From NCBI GenBank assembly GCA_950072225.1, contig CATMOP010000127.1, positions 1 to 6,209 of the forward strand: a stretch of 6,209 nt of DNA, written 5' to 3'. The DNA comes from an uncultured Nitrospina sp. Its GTDB lineage: Bacteria > Nitrospinota > Nitrospinia > Nitrospinales > VA-1. Shown here piece after piece: positions 1 through 5,654 of the stretch (the stretch's first letter is position 1; every line of letters begins with the position of its first letter). The position numbers and the translations under genes were made by a program. The notes beneath the pieces were generated by a model, which worked only from the letters and a program-made list of their open reading frames with translations, searched no databases and had not been told where the DNA came from.

Positions 1-2
1 AC

Positions 3-40
3 CGGGCAAGAGTTCTTTCAGCCGAGATAACTCTTTGCTC
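3..40 (+). repeat. Intergenic repeat family, partial copy C, forming an inverted repeat after the ATPase gene
   Basis: GCCGAGATAACT (21-32) is identical to 12 bases of copy B, and CTTT follows in both once a 3-base gap is allowed. On the other side CGGGCAAG (3-10) matches the same flank in copy A. The downstream GCCCC hairpin is missing because the ATPase coding sequence begins at 47. GCAAGAGTT (6-14) and AACTCTTTGC (30-39) also make an imperfect stem just past the ATPase stop codon; without a T-run it is at best a weak terminator. Confidence 0.45.
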
Positions 41-46
41 GCGGCC

Positions 47-2167
47 TTAATGTAAAACCAGTTTTGGGGTGGAATAGATCTGCAACAGGTTATACAAAAG
101 CAATTTACTGTCGGTATTAAAGATTCCGTCATCTTTGATACTGTGGTTGCGCTGAAGCTTCATCATGGCCTGGACGGTTTTCGGACCATATAACGGAGCC
201 TCCCGTCCCTGAAAATAACCCAGGAGCCTTAGGTTTTTTTGCAACCATATCGCTTCTTTGCCTCTGTAACCTATGCCAAGAGATTCCGGTAAATTTTCAA
301 AGTCTTTCCAGAGGATAATGGCTTTGCGGGTCCACAGGGAATCGATGATGGAAAGCGGCATTTCAATTTTATCCACCGAACCAAACACCCCGGTATCGCC
401 TTGAATCGAAACCAGCGCCAGATATTTTGTTCCTTGGGCGTTGGGCAGGGCAATTTCAAGAAACGCTGGATAGTTTAAATTTTTCAACCGTGCCAGCGTG
501 CCGTTCACTTCGAACGAGGATAACTGGTAGTCCTCTTCAATTATTTCCAGATCTGCCTCGGTCAAACTCTGAAGATTTCCTATGTTCAGATTCCAGGCTT
601 GCAGAATCCATTTCACCGCTTCCAGCTTGCTTTCAACCAGCGTCAGGCTGGAAAGGTAAGTCACCAGTTTTTCCGGATAAAGAATGCTCAGAGGTCCATT
701 ACTGGGGATCCTCCTTTGCAGGGTATACGATTCGGTATTTACCGTTTCAGTTTTTGGAAAAATTTCAACGAGAGATGATGCTAGAGGGGCTGGATGAATA
801 ACCATCGATGAAGGAGCAGAAAGACGGGGCACCAGTTGCCCCGGAGCAGAAAGGTCTATCGGGTTTTCCTGGATCAATGCGGGGATGTCTTTGCCCCCGG
901 GAGCATTTTTATTGTAGTCGGGCAGAGCAAAAAAGTTAACGGCAAAAAACAGCAAACCTGCGGCCAGTCCGGAAGGAAGCACCAGCTTCCAGAACTTGTC
1001 CGCCCAGGATTCAAGAGGAGCCAGGTTGCCAATATCACTCACTGCCAGCTGGACTATCTTGGGTGTGATTTTTTTGGTGCTTTGGGTAAAGGCGATCAGC
1101 AGGGTGCGGTCGGCAACCACATTGATCATTCGGGGAATTCCCCGGGAATAGCGGTAAACCGTTTCCACTGCCTGCCGGGAAAAACGTACCTTGCCCTTGC
1201 CCAACGCAACATTGAGGCGGTGCTGAATATATCCCCGGGTCTCTTCAAGGTTTAAAGCTAAAAGTTCCCATTGGATGGTGATGCGCTGGCGTAATTGCCG
1301 AAGCCCCTCTTTAGCCAAAACCTTGTCCAGTTCAGGCTGGCCAATCAAAACTATCTGAATCAGTTTTTCGGTATCGGTTTCAAGGTTGGAAAGCAGACGA
1401 AGCTGTTCCAGCACTTTGGGTTCAAGATCTTGGGCTTCATCAATGATAACCACCACCCTGTGCCCCTTGGCCCTCTCTTCCAGCAGAAAGCGATTCAGAA
1501 CATCGACCAATTTCTTTTTGCTTTTGCTTTTTCCGGGGATCCCCAATTCCGTATTGATCGTCTGGAGCAGTTCCAATGCGTTGATGCATGGATTGAAAAT
1601 ATAAGCGATATTAAAATCGGACCGAAGCTCCCTAAGAAAACTTCGACAGATCATCGTTTTACCCGTTCCCACTTCCCCGATGATTTTCAAAAATCCGTTA
1701 TTCTCCTGCAATCCATAAACCAGATGCGCCAACACTTCTTTATGCTTGGGGCTCAAGTACAGGTATTTTGGGTCCGGGGTCAGATCAAAGGGTTTCTCGG
1801 AGAATCCGAAAAAATCCTGATAAACATTCTGGTGCCGGGGTCTTCTGGCGTTCTCTTTTATCCGGAGAAACTTAAGCGGACCCGACTTGCTGATTTTTAT
1901 TTCACCTGAGTCCACATGGCCTTTTTTGACCTCAACGACCGCATCATAAGCTTCGCGTTTCTGTTTATTGGAAAGCGTATCGTAGGCTTCCTGTGCCATC
2001 TCAATCCGTTCCTTGAGGGTGGGCTGGTCCACAGAATCTGGTTGTCCCTCTGAGGAATCAAACTTACTGATCAGCTTTTGATAAGCCAGGTCGATTTCCT
2101 TCTGGGTCATCCCGGGCTGAACACCGAGTAACTGATAATAATCCGGTAACTGAACTTCACTAATCAT
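47..2167 (-). CDS. GspA/ExeA-family AAA ATPase with degenerate J-like N-terminus and C-terminal peptidoglycan-binding domain
   Basis: This 706-residue protein is a membrane-anchored ATPase of the GspA/ExeA type; family members use ATP hydrolysis to help insert envelope machines, classically the type II secretin, through peptidoglycan. Residues 9-76 resemble a DnaJ domain (DYYQLLGV at 9-16, EAYDTL at 60-65), but the HPD position reads DSS (37-39). Residues 117-380 are the AAA module: the family opener FFGFSEKPFDLTPDP, Walker A GEVGTGKT (164-171), Walker B VVVIIDEAQD (238-247), sensor-like LIGQPEL (274-280) and a likely arginine finger near LRQRI (292-296). One hydrophobic membrane segment lies at about 393-416. 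Residues about 505-625 resemble the C39-peptidase-like region of GspA proteins but show no obvious catalytic cysteine. Residues about 632-695 form a PG_binding_1-type domain (WLQKNLRLLGYF). The ATG at 2165-2167 is preceded by a weak GGA-containing site about 10 nt away and places the J-like motif at the N-terminus. No gspB or other secretion gene is visible nearby, so the partner is unknown. Confidence 0.9.
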   Translation of the reverse strand: MISEVQLPDYYQLLGVQPGMTQKEIDLAYQKLISKFDSSEGQPDSVDQPTLKERIEMAQEAYDTLSNKQKREAYDAVVEVKKGHVDSGEIKISKSGPLKFLRIKENARRPRHQNVYQDFFGFSEKPFDLTPDPKYLYLSPKHKEVLAHLVYGLQENNGFLKIIGEVGTGKTMICRSFLRELRSDFNIAYIFNPCINALELLQTINTELGIPGKSKSKKKLVDVLNRFLLEERAKGHRVVVIIDEAQDLEPKVLEQLRLLSNLETDTEKLIQIVLIGQPELDKVLAKEGLRQLRQRITIQWELLALNLEETRGYIQHRLNVALGKGKVRFSRQAVETVYRYSRGIPRMINVVADRTLLIAFTQSTKKITPKIVQLAVSDIGNLAPLESWADKFWKLVLPSGLAAGLLFFAVNFFALPDYNKNAPGGKDIPALIQENPIDLSAPGQLVPRLSAPSSMVIHPAPLASSLVEIFPKTETVNTESYTLQRRIPSNGPLSILYPEKLVTYLSSLTLVESKLEAVKWILQAWNLNIGNLQSLTEADLEIIEEDYQLSSFEVNGTLARLKNLNYPAFLEIALPNAQGTKYLALVSIQGDTGVFGSVDKIEMPLSIIDSLWTRKAIILWKDFENLPESLGIGYRGKEAIWLQKNLRLLGYFQGREAPLYGPKTVQAMMKLQRNHSIKDDGIFNTDSKLLLYNLLQIYSTPKLVLH

Positions 2168-2470
2168 AGCGTTTTATCCAATCGGGTTGATAACCAATTT
2201 TAATTTGCCTTTAATACGACCAAAAAACCAAGCTTCAATAACCTATTGATATTTAATGCTTAATCCTACTCGCAAAGAAACTCTAAGGAGATTTTATAAA
2301 TATAATAAAAACAATATGTTATGGATCAAATCCACAAACAGGGCATGACTCCCGGCCTGGATCTAAACCAATAATACCTTAATATACAAATAGTTGTTGA
2401 AAATGTAAACAAGAAATCCGCACTGGGTTGGAGAAAGGAGAAATCCTGCTTAGGCCTGGATTGGAAATGA
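2168..2470. other. AT-rich intergenic stretch with no convincing gene
   Basis: This is the left, AT-rich part of the 458-base gap between the ATPase gene and the propeller lipoprotein gene. It holds the candidate ATPase promoter and a plus-strand TATAAT at 2301-2306 without a matching -35. Two purine-rich, Shine-Dalgarno-like strings occur (AAGGAG near 2285-2290, AAAGGAG at 2434-2440), but neither is followed by an open frame of useful length. A 17-codon frame starting at the ATGGATCAA near 2321 has no ribosome site and is probably chance. Confidence 0.5.
2211..2238 (-). promoter_or_regulatory. Candidate sigma70-type promoter of the GspA-like ATPase gene
   Basis: On the minus strand, TTGAAG (2233-2238) and TATTAA (2211-2216) are separated by 16 bases, giving a plausible -35/-10 pair. 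Transcription would start near 2204, about 37 nt before the ATG at 2167. The -10 matches consensus in only four of six positions and the surrounding DNA is AT-rich, so chance is possible. Confidence 0.35.
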
Positions 2471-2611
2471 GAGAATTTTGAGGCGGGAAACCCTGCATGA
2501 ATCCGTTTTTACCCGTTTGTTGCGAACGGTGCCGCCCTGGATATGGGAGCAGAGCCGGAGGGTAAATATATCATCGGGGGAGACGAACTCAATCCCGACC
2601 CGGAGCTGTAA
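2471..2611 (+). pseudogene. Possible decayed 3' end of an unidentified gene
   Basis: One plus-strand frame reads like natural protein: ENFEAGNPA, then TGA at 2498-2500, then IRFYPFVANGAALD, MGAEPEGKYIIGG and DELNPDPEL, ending at TAA (2609-2611). The codons are typical of the neighbouring genes (ctg, gcc, gag, ccg), and GC content rises sharply compared with the AT-rich DNA just to the left. The internal TGA sits where a single change from TGG (Trp) would restore the frame; another TGA at 2468-2470 closes it upstream. There is no start codon or ribosome site that would make it a functional gene. I do not recognise the family. It converges on the propeller lipoprotein gene, whose stop lies 15 bases beyond. 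Chance coding resemblance in a GC-richer stretch is the main alternative. Confidence 0.3.
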
Positions 2612-2625
2612 GACTGAGCAAACAA

Positions 2626-3774
2626 CTACGCATCAATCGGCGGAGCATTCATCTTTCTTATAAAAATTTCGAGGATTTGTTTCTGGTAAAGCACCACGGC
2701 GATATCCATCATGCCATCGTGGTTGAAGTCCGCGCCGGTGATGGAACGGGGCTGAGATCCCACGACATAATTATAATGCGGGTACACAAACGATCCATCT
2801 CCTCTTCCCGGAATCACGGATATGGTCCCCCCTCTACGGTTGCACACGACAATATCGGGAACTTTGTCGCCGGTGAAGTCCCCCACCACTATATTATGCG
2901 GCCCTTTTTCTCCGGCAAAGTCATCCAGCTTGAGGAACGCGCCTTTCCCATCTCCCATATAAATGCTGAGGCTGTCTTTCATCGGACTTGATGCGATCAG
3001 GTCTGTCTTGCCATCCAGATTCATATCGTGGTGAATGATGAAAGAGGACTGGCGGCCGCCGCTAATTTTTTTAGGCGGCTGGAAAGTACCGTCTCCATTG
3101 CCCAAAAACATTTTAATATGCCTCACCTTGACTGCGTTGAGCGCCATGGCAATATCTTGGTTTCCATCGCTGTTGAAATCGTCAATGGTTAGGTTTGCGG
3201 GAGTGGGACCGGCCTGGTAGGCTTCAGCGACTTTAAAAGTACCGTCTCCCACACCAAGAAGGATGATCAATTTATCGAAGCGGAGAGTCACCGCGAGATC
3301 GATTATTTCATCGTTATTAAAATCGCCCGCCGCAATCGCGATGGGAAGCCGTCCCACCTTCACTTCGGTCTTCAGTTTGAACAGTCCATCTTTCTGCCCG
3401 AGAATGATGGAGACATTTCCATCGCCATAGTTGCATAGAGCAATATCGGGAATGCGGTCGCCATTGAAGTCCGCCACATCCAGGGCAAAAGGTTCCCGAC
3501 CGGTTTCAATAGTCTGCGGACTCTTAAAGGTGCCATCCCCGATACCTTCCAAAAAAGTCAGGGAATTGCCTGCCGAGTTGACCACCAGAAGATCGGGGAA
3601 TTCATCATTGTTCATGTCCCGGGCTAATACCACTTCTGGTTTTTTCCCAACCATATAGGAAACCGGCAGGGCAAACAAATCCGGCGGGGGTTGGCTTTCC
3701 CCGCAACCGGATAACAGAAGAGCCCCTAATAAAGAAACCAGAATTTTTATTTCCAACCGCACCAATTTTATCAC
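2626..3774 (-). CDS. FG-GAP/VCBS seven-bladed beta-propeller lipoprotein
   Basis: This 382-residue protein has a lipoprotein signal peptide: basic residues (K3, R6, K10), a hydrophobic stretch and the lipobox LSGC with lipidated Cys24. Gly25 at +2 fits outer-membrane sorting by the E. coli Lol rule. The rest is a run of FG-GAP/VCBS repeats. Calcium-loop motifs of the form D-x-[NT]-x-D-x3-D begin at residues 53, 102, 151, 199, 250, 299 and 349, an almost constant period of 49 residues, so a complete seven-bladed propeller is expected. GDGTF-like turns lie between them (about 77-83, 126-132, 174-180, 225-231, 274-280, 323-329). Such folds occur in integrin-like, adhesion and cell-surface binding proteins; no enzymatic residues are evident and the ligand is unknown. 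The start is GTG (3772-3774), with AGGA about 12 nt upstream; there is no ATG that keeps the signal peptide. It is divergent from the M23 gene and appears monocistronic. Confidence 0.88.
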   Translation of the reverse strand: MIKLVRLEIKILVSLLGALLLSGCGESQPPPDLFALPVSYMVGKKPEVVLARDMNNDEFPDLLVVNSAGNSLTFLEGIGDGTFKSPQTIETGREPFALDVADFNGDRIPDIALCNYGDGNVSIILGQKDGLFKLKTEVKVGRLPIAIAAGDFNNDEIIDLAVTLRFDKLIILLGVGDGTFKVAEAYQAGPTPANLTIDDFNSDGNQDIAMALNAVKVRHIKMFLGNGDGTFQPPKKISGGRQSSFIIHHDMNLDGKTDLIASSPMKDSLSIYMGDGKGAFLKLDDFAGEKGPHNIVVGDFTGDKVPDIVVCNRRGGTISVIPGRGDGSFVYPHYNYVVGSQPRSITGADFNHDGMMDIAVVLYQKQILEIFIRKMNAPPIDA

Positions 3775-3835
3775 CGTAGTTTTTTCCTATTCTAAATCCC
3801 ACCACTAGCCGTGGGGCGGTTATATTTTCCCCTAA

Positions 3836-3918
3836 CCTCCCTGCCTCGGAGGGGCACAACCAGCAATAACTATTTCTGGCTAGCAAAAATTAACTCGGCC
3901 CAATTACGCCCTTGCCCG
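3836..3918 (-). repeat. Intergenic repeat family, copy A
   Basis: On the minus strand this copy begins with the conserved flank CGGGCAAG (3911-3918), then GCCGAGTTAA (core CTCGGC on plus at 3894-3899), then CTAGCCAGAAA and ATTGCTGGTTG, and reaches GCCCC 44 bases after the start of the core. It ends in a hairpin, CCTCC/GGAGG with a 7-base loop (3836-3852). It shares TAGCCAGAAA and the same internal spacing with copy B. It lies between the divergent propeller and M23 genes. Confidence 0.6.
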
Positions 3919-3928
3919 TTGCCAACGG
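3916..3928. other. Small perfect hairpin CCGTT-GCC-AACGG
   Basis: A 5-bp perfect stem with a 3-base loop sits next to the outer flank of repeat copy A in the divergent intergenic region. There is no T-run, so it is not an obvious terminator. It may belong to the repeat. Confidence 0.35.
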
Positions 3929-3941
3929 AGGCTTTCCGCCA

Positions 3942-3986
3942 AAACGATTTTTCGTTTATACAGGATGCCTCGGAACTTGTAAACGA
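3942..3986. promoter_or_regulatory. AAACGA inverted and direct motif cluster upstream of the M23 gene
   Basis: AAACGA (3942-3947), TTTT and TCGTTT (3952-3957) form a perfect 6-bp inverted repeat. A third AAACGA follows at 3981-3986, overlapping the end of the candidate -35 box. The spacing relative to the promoter would suit an operator or activator site, but no regulator is encoded nearby and the motif is not one I recognise. Confidence 0.25.
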
Positions 3987-4006
3987 AATTGAAAAAATGC
4001 TACAAT
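3977..4006 (+). promoter_or_regulatory. Candidate sigma70 promoter of the M23 peptidase gene
   Basis: TTGTAA (3977-3982) and TACAAT (4001-4006) are separated by 18 bases. The -10 box matches consensus in five of six positions. Transcription would start near 4013, giving a leader of about 30 nt before the ATG at 4043. No clear Shine-Dalgarno sequence lies in that leader. Confidence 0.45.
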
Positions 4007-4042
4007 TTTCAATAGGTTATAGCATACACAAGTCCCCATAAA

Positions 4043-4750
4043 ATGCCCTGCCATTACTATTTCAAATCTGTTTTTTTTATTAGCTTTTTATTCCTTACAG
4101 GATGCCAGAGTTTCCAATACGATCCCTGGCCCGATACTGGGGAAGGGGTGTACCACACAGTACAAAAAAACCAGACCCTGTACCGCATTGCGAAAACTTA
4201 TGAACTGGATGTAAAAGTTTTGCAACGTGCCAACCATATCGGAGACCCCTCAAAGCTCAAGGAGGGAACCCGGTTATGGATACCAGGAGCCCGCAGGGTT
4301 TTGCAGATACCCGACACGCCCCGCTCATATACCGCAAAAAAGAAAACGTCACCGACTGTCAAACCCCGTAAAGGTTTTTTCATCTGGCCCTCTAAGGGAA
4401 CACTGACTTCCCGATTCGGGATGCGAAACGGGCGCAAACATGAAGGAATCGATATTGCGGCTCCCAAGGGGACTCCTATCTATTCCGCCGCGGATGGTAA
4501 AGTAGTGTTTAGTGGATGGGGCCCCACCGGCTATGGAAAAATGGTCATCATAAAACACAAACACCATCTGACCACCCTTTACGCACACAACTCAAAACTT
4601 CTTGTTAAAAAAGGCAGCCGGGTCAAGCAGGGACAAAAAATCTCCCTGATGGGAAGCACCGGCCGGTCCACCGGACCCCATCTCCATTTTGAAGTACGGA
4701 ACGACACACATCCCAAAGACCCTATAAAATATCTGTCCGTCAAAAGATAA
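4043..4750 (+). CDS. LysM domain plus M23 (LytM-type) peptidase lipoprotein, NlpD-like architecture
   Basis: This 235-residue envelope protein is predicted to bind and probably cut peptidoglycan. Residues 1-21 are a lipoprotein signal peptide with lipobox LTGC (Cys21). Residues about 36-82 form a LysM domain (YHTVQKNQTLYRIAKTY, ending LWIPG). A basic linker rich in Lys, Pro and Thr follows (about 83-112). Residues about 113-232 are the M23 domain. All LytM-type active-site residues are present: HEGID gives zinc ligands His133 and Asp137, YAH gives His182, and HLH gives His213 and zinc ligand His215. This differs from E. coli NlpD, which has lost these residues and only activates amidases, so direct endopeptidase activity is likely here. 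The ATG at 4043 is the only start between an upstream in-frame stop (TAG, 4013-4015) and the signal peptide, though the ribosome site is weak. apt follows 75 bp downstream on the same strand and may be cotranscribed. Confidence 0.9.
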   Translation: MPCHYYFKSVFFISFLFLTGCQSFQYDPWPDTGEGVYHTVQKNQTLYRIAKTYELDVKVLQRANHIGDPSKLKEGTRLWIPGARRVLQIPDTPRSYTAKKKTSPTVKPRKGFFIWPSKGTLTSRFGMRNGRKHEGIDIAAPKGTPIYSAADGKVVFSGWGPTGYGKMVIIKHKHHLTTLYAHNSKLLVKKGSRVKQGQKISLMGSTGRSTGPHLHFEVRNDTHPKDPIKYLSVKR

Positions 4751-4786
4751 AGTTTTCTTTTTCTCCAATCTTTGATAAAAAAACAA

Positions 4787-4796
4787 CGTTGCAACG
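4787..4796. promoter_or_regulatory. Perfect 10-bp palindrome CGTTGCAACG upstream of apt
   Basis: This self-complementary decamer lies 29 bp before the apt start codon, in the 75-bp gap after the M23 gene. It could be a small operator or simply chance; purine regulators such as PurR use longer sites (core close to ACGCAAACGTTTGCGT), which this does not match well. Confidence 0.2.
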
Positions 4797-4825
4797 CCAA
4801 GACGAATTTCAAGAAAGGTGAGACC

Positions 4826-5347
4826 ATGGAATCTGTGAAACAAATCATCCGGGATGTTCCGGACTTCCCCAAAGAGGGGATCATCTTTAAAGATATCACC
4901 CCGCTTCTGGGCGACCCCGTAGCGTTCCAGAAAACTATCAATTCCCTGAAGGATCGTTACGCGGACAAGTCGGTGGATGCGGTGGTCGGTGTGGAAGCAC
5001 GCGGCTTTATCTTTGCTTCAGCGTTGGCCTATGCACTGGGTACCGGGGTAGTCATGGTTCGGAAACCGGGCAAACTGCCCTACAAAACCTTCCAAGAAAC
5101 TTACTCCCTGGAATACGGGTCCGACACCGTTGAAATTCATCAGGATGCCTTGCGGTCAGGACAAAATATCATCGTCATTGATGATGTGCTGGCTACTGGC
5201 GGAACCCTGTCAGCCACCCTCGATTTGATCCGGAAAAATTTTAAAAATGTAAATATTCTGGAGACCGCCTTCCTGATCGAACTGGACTTCCTGAAGGGCC
5301 GGGAAAAACTCAAGGGTACCCCTGTCTACTCAATGATCCATTTCTAG
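4826..5347 (+). CDS. apt: Adenine phosphoribosyltransferase
   Basis: This 173-residue cytoplasmic enzyme converts adenine and PRPP to AMP and pyrophosphate, the adenine branch of purine salvage. The family signatures are all visible: the N-terminal hood region IRDVPDFPKEGIIFKDITPL (8-27), VEARGFIFASALA (56-68), VRKPGKLP (78-85), YSLEYG (93-98) and the PRPP-binding loop IVIDDVLATGGTL (116-128), where the paired aspartates are D119 and D120. Length is normal for bacterial Apt. The ATG at 4826 is chosen because AAGAAAGGTGAG lies just upstream at good spacing and the protein then begins as Apt proteins do; an in-frame TTG at 4772 would add an unsupported 18-residue basic tail. It follows the M23 gene in the same direction and may share its transcript. 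The frame ends naturally at TAG, just before a GC-rich structured block. Confidence 0.96.
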   Translation: MESVKQIIRDVPDFPKEGIIFKDITPLLGDPVAFQKTINSLKDRYADKSVDAVVGVEARGFIFASALAYALGTGVVMVRKPGKLPYKTFQETYSLEYGSDTVEIHQDALRSGQNIIVIDDVLATGGTLSATLDLIRKNFKNVNILETAFLIELDFLKGREKLKGTPVYSMIHF

Positions 5348-5464
5348 CCCGGCGTAACCGCCGGTAGCAATTGGGCGGTGATACCCCTGCGGGGCATGAA
5401 GACAAGTGAGGGGGACACCACGCGCCCCGCGACCGCCACTGGCCGGACAACCCCCGGTGTAACT
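5348..5464. other. GC-rich foldable block after apt (possible terminator, structured RNA or repeat)
   Basis: This block stands out for GC content and potential structure. Directly after the apt stop is a perfect hairpin CCGGCG-TAAC-CGCCGG (5349-5364). Next, GGCGGT (5374-5379) can pair with ACCGCC (5432-5437), and inside it GCGGGGC (5389-5395) with GCCCCGC (5424-5430). An alternative short hairpin CCCC-TGC-GGGG (5384-5394) competes with that stem. The block is bounded by near-identical CCCGGCGTAAC (5348-5358) and CCCGGTGTAAC (5453-5463). There is no T-run typical of an intrinsic terminator. It lies between convergent genes, so either strand could be the functional one. Whether it is transcribed is unknown. 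Confidence 0.45.
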
Positions 5465-5481
5465 TTACAAAGACTCATCAA

Positions 5482-5530
5482 GCCGAGCTAACCGGTTACT
5501 TGCTCAATCATTTATTGCAGTTGGCCCCCA
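5482..5530 (+). repeat. Intergenic repeat family, copy D
   Basis: This plus-strand copy has the core GCCGAGCTAAC (5482-5492), then ATTGCAGTTGG, reaching GCCCC 43 bases after the core start, the same spacing as copies A and B. The middle part (CGGTTACTTGCTCAATC) is diverged. It faces copy B, so the two form an inverted pair after the GC-rich block. Confidence 0.5.
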
Positions 5531-5541
5531 TGCCTAGTGGC

Positions 5542-5617
5542 CCCCTAGCAGGGGAAGCAAATTGTAGTGGCTTTTTCTGGCTAAAGAGTAGTTATCTCGG
5601 CCCAACAAACTGTTGCT
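5542..5617 (-). repeat. Intergenic repeat family, copy B
   Basis: On the minus strand this copy reads GCCGAGATAACTA (core CTCGGC on plus at 5596-5601), then TAGCCAGAAA, ending in the perfect hairpin CCCCT-AGC-AGGGG (5542-5554). It shares GGGCCGAG and TAGCCAGAAA with copy A, and GCCGAGATAACT with copy C. On the outer side it continues into DNA that carries a 16-bp duplication overlapping the DUF4911 stop codon. Confidence 0.6.
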
Positions 5618-5654
5618 CATTTCCTCAAGGCGCAGCCTTGTTGCTCATTTCCTC
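5611..5654. repeat. 16-bp direct repeat with 28-bp period at the 3' end of the DUF4911 gene
   Basis: TGTTGCTCATTTCCTC occurs at 5611-5626 and again at 5639-5654. Between them lies AAGGC-GCA-GCCTT (5628-5640), a perfect 5-bp hairpin. The right copy is inside the DUF4911 coding sequence and encodes part of GEEMSNK; the left copy overlaps and follows the stop. The pattern looks like a local tandem duplication or repeat insertion that reset the C-terminus. Confidence 0.75.

Noticed and set aside
427..1255. Plus-strand open frames of 124 and 139 codons
   Set aside because: Both are antisense to the periplasmic and linker part of the ATPase gene and show no domain or composition of a real protein.
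1295..1909. A 204-codon open frame on the plus strand
   Set aside because: It lies wholly antisense to the AAA module of the ATPase, whose Walker motifs are unmistakable. Its translation has no recognisable motif, and no ribosome site stands out.
2478..2663. A 61-codon plus-strand frame overlapping the relic region and the propeller gene's 3' end
   Set aside because: Its composition is unnatural (rich in Arg, Thr, Ser and Trp) and it runs into the propeller coding sequence. The alternative frame in the same DNA reads far more like protein.
3811..4041. A 76-codon plus-strand frame ending just before the M23 gene
   Set aside because: It spans repeat copy A and the candidate M23 promoter, lacks a ribosome site and has no recognisable motif.
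4772..4825. Longer apt start at TTG 4772
   Set aside because: It would add 18 basic residues absent from Apt proteins, while the ATG at 4826 has a strong, well-spaced ribosome site.
4198..4941. Minus-strand open frames opposite the M23 and apt genes
   Set aside because: They are antisense shadows of two clear enzymes and carry no domain signature.
5348..5464. Possible cobalamin riboswitch or integron attC site in the GC-rich block
   Set aside because: GCCACTG occurs, but the order of the conserved riboswitch elements and the B12 box are missing, and the block lies downstream of genes. The paired core sites of an attC are not present.
5348..5491. Continuation of the apt frame past its TAG for 47 codons, including a 31-codon frame from ATG 5396
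   Set aside because: Apt ends naturally at the TAG. The open frame is explained by the scarcity of stops in GC-rich DNA, and there is no ribosome site before the internal ATG.
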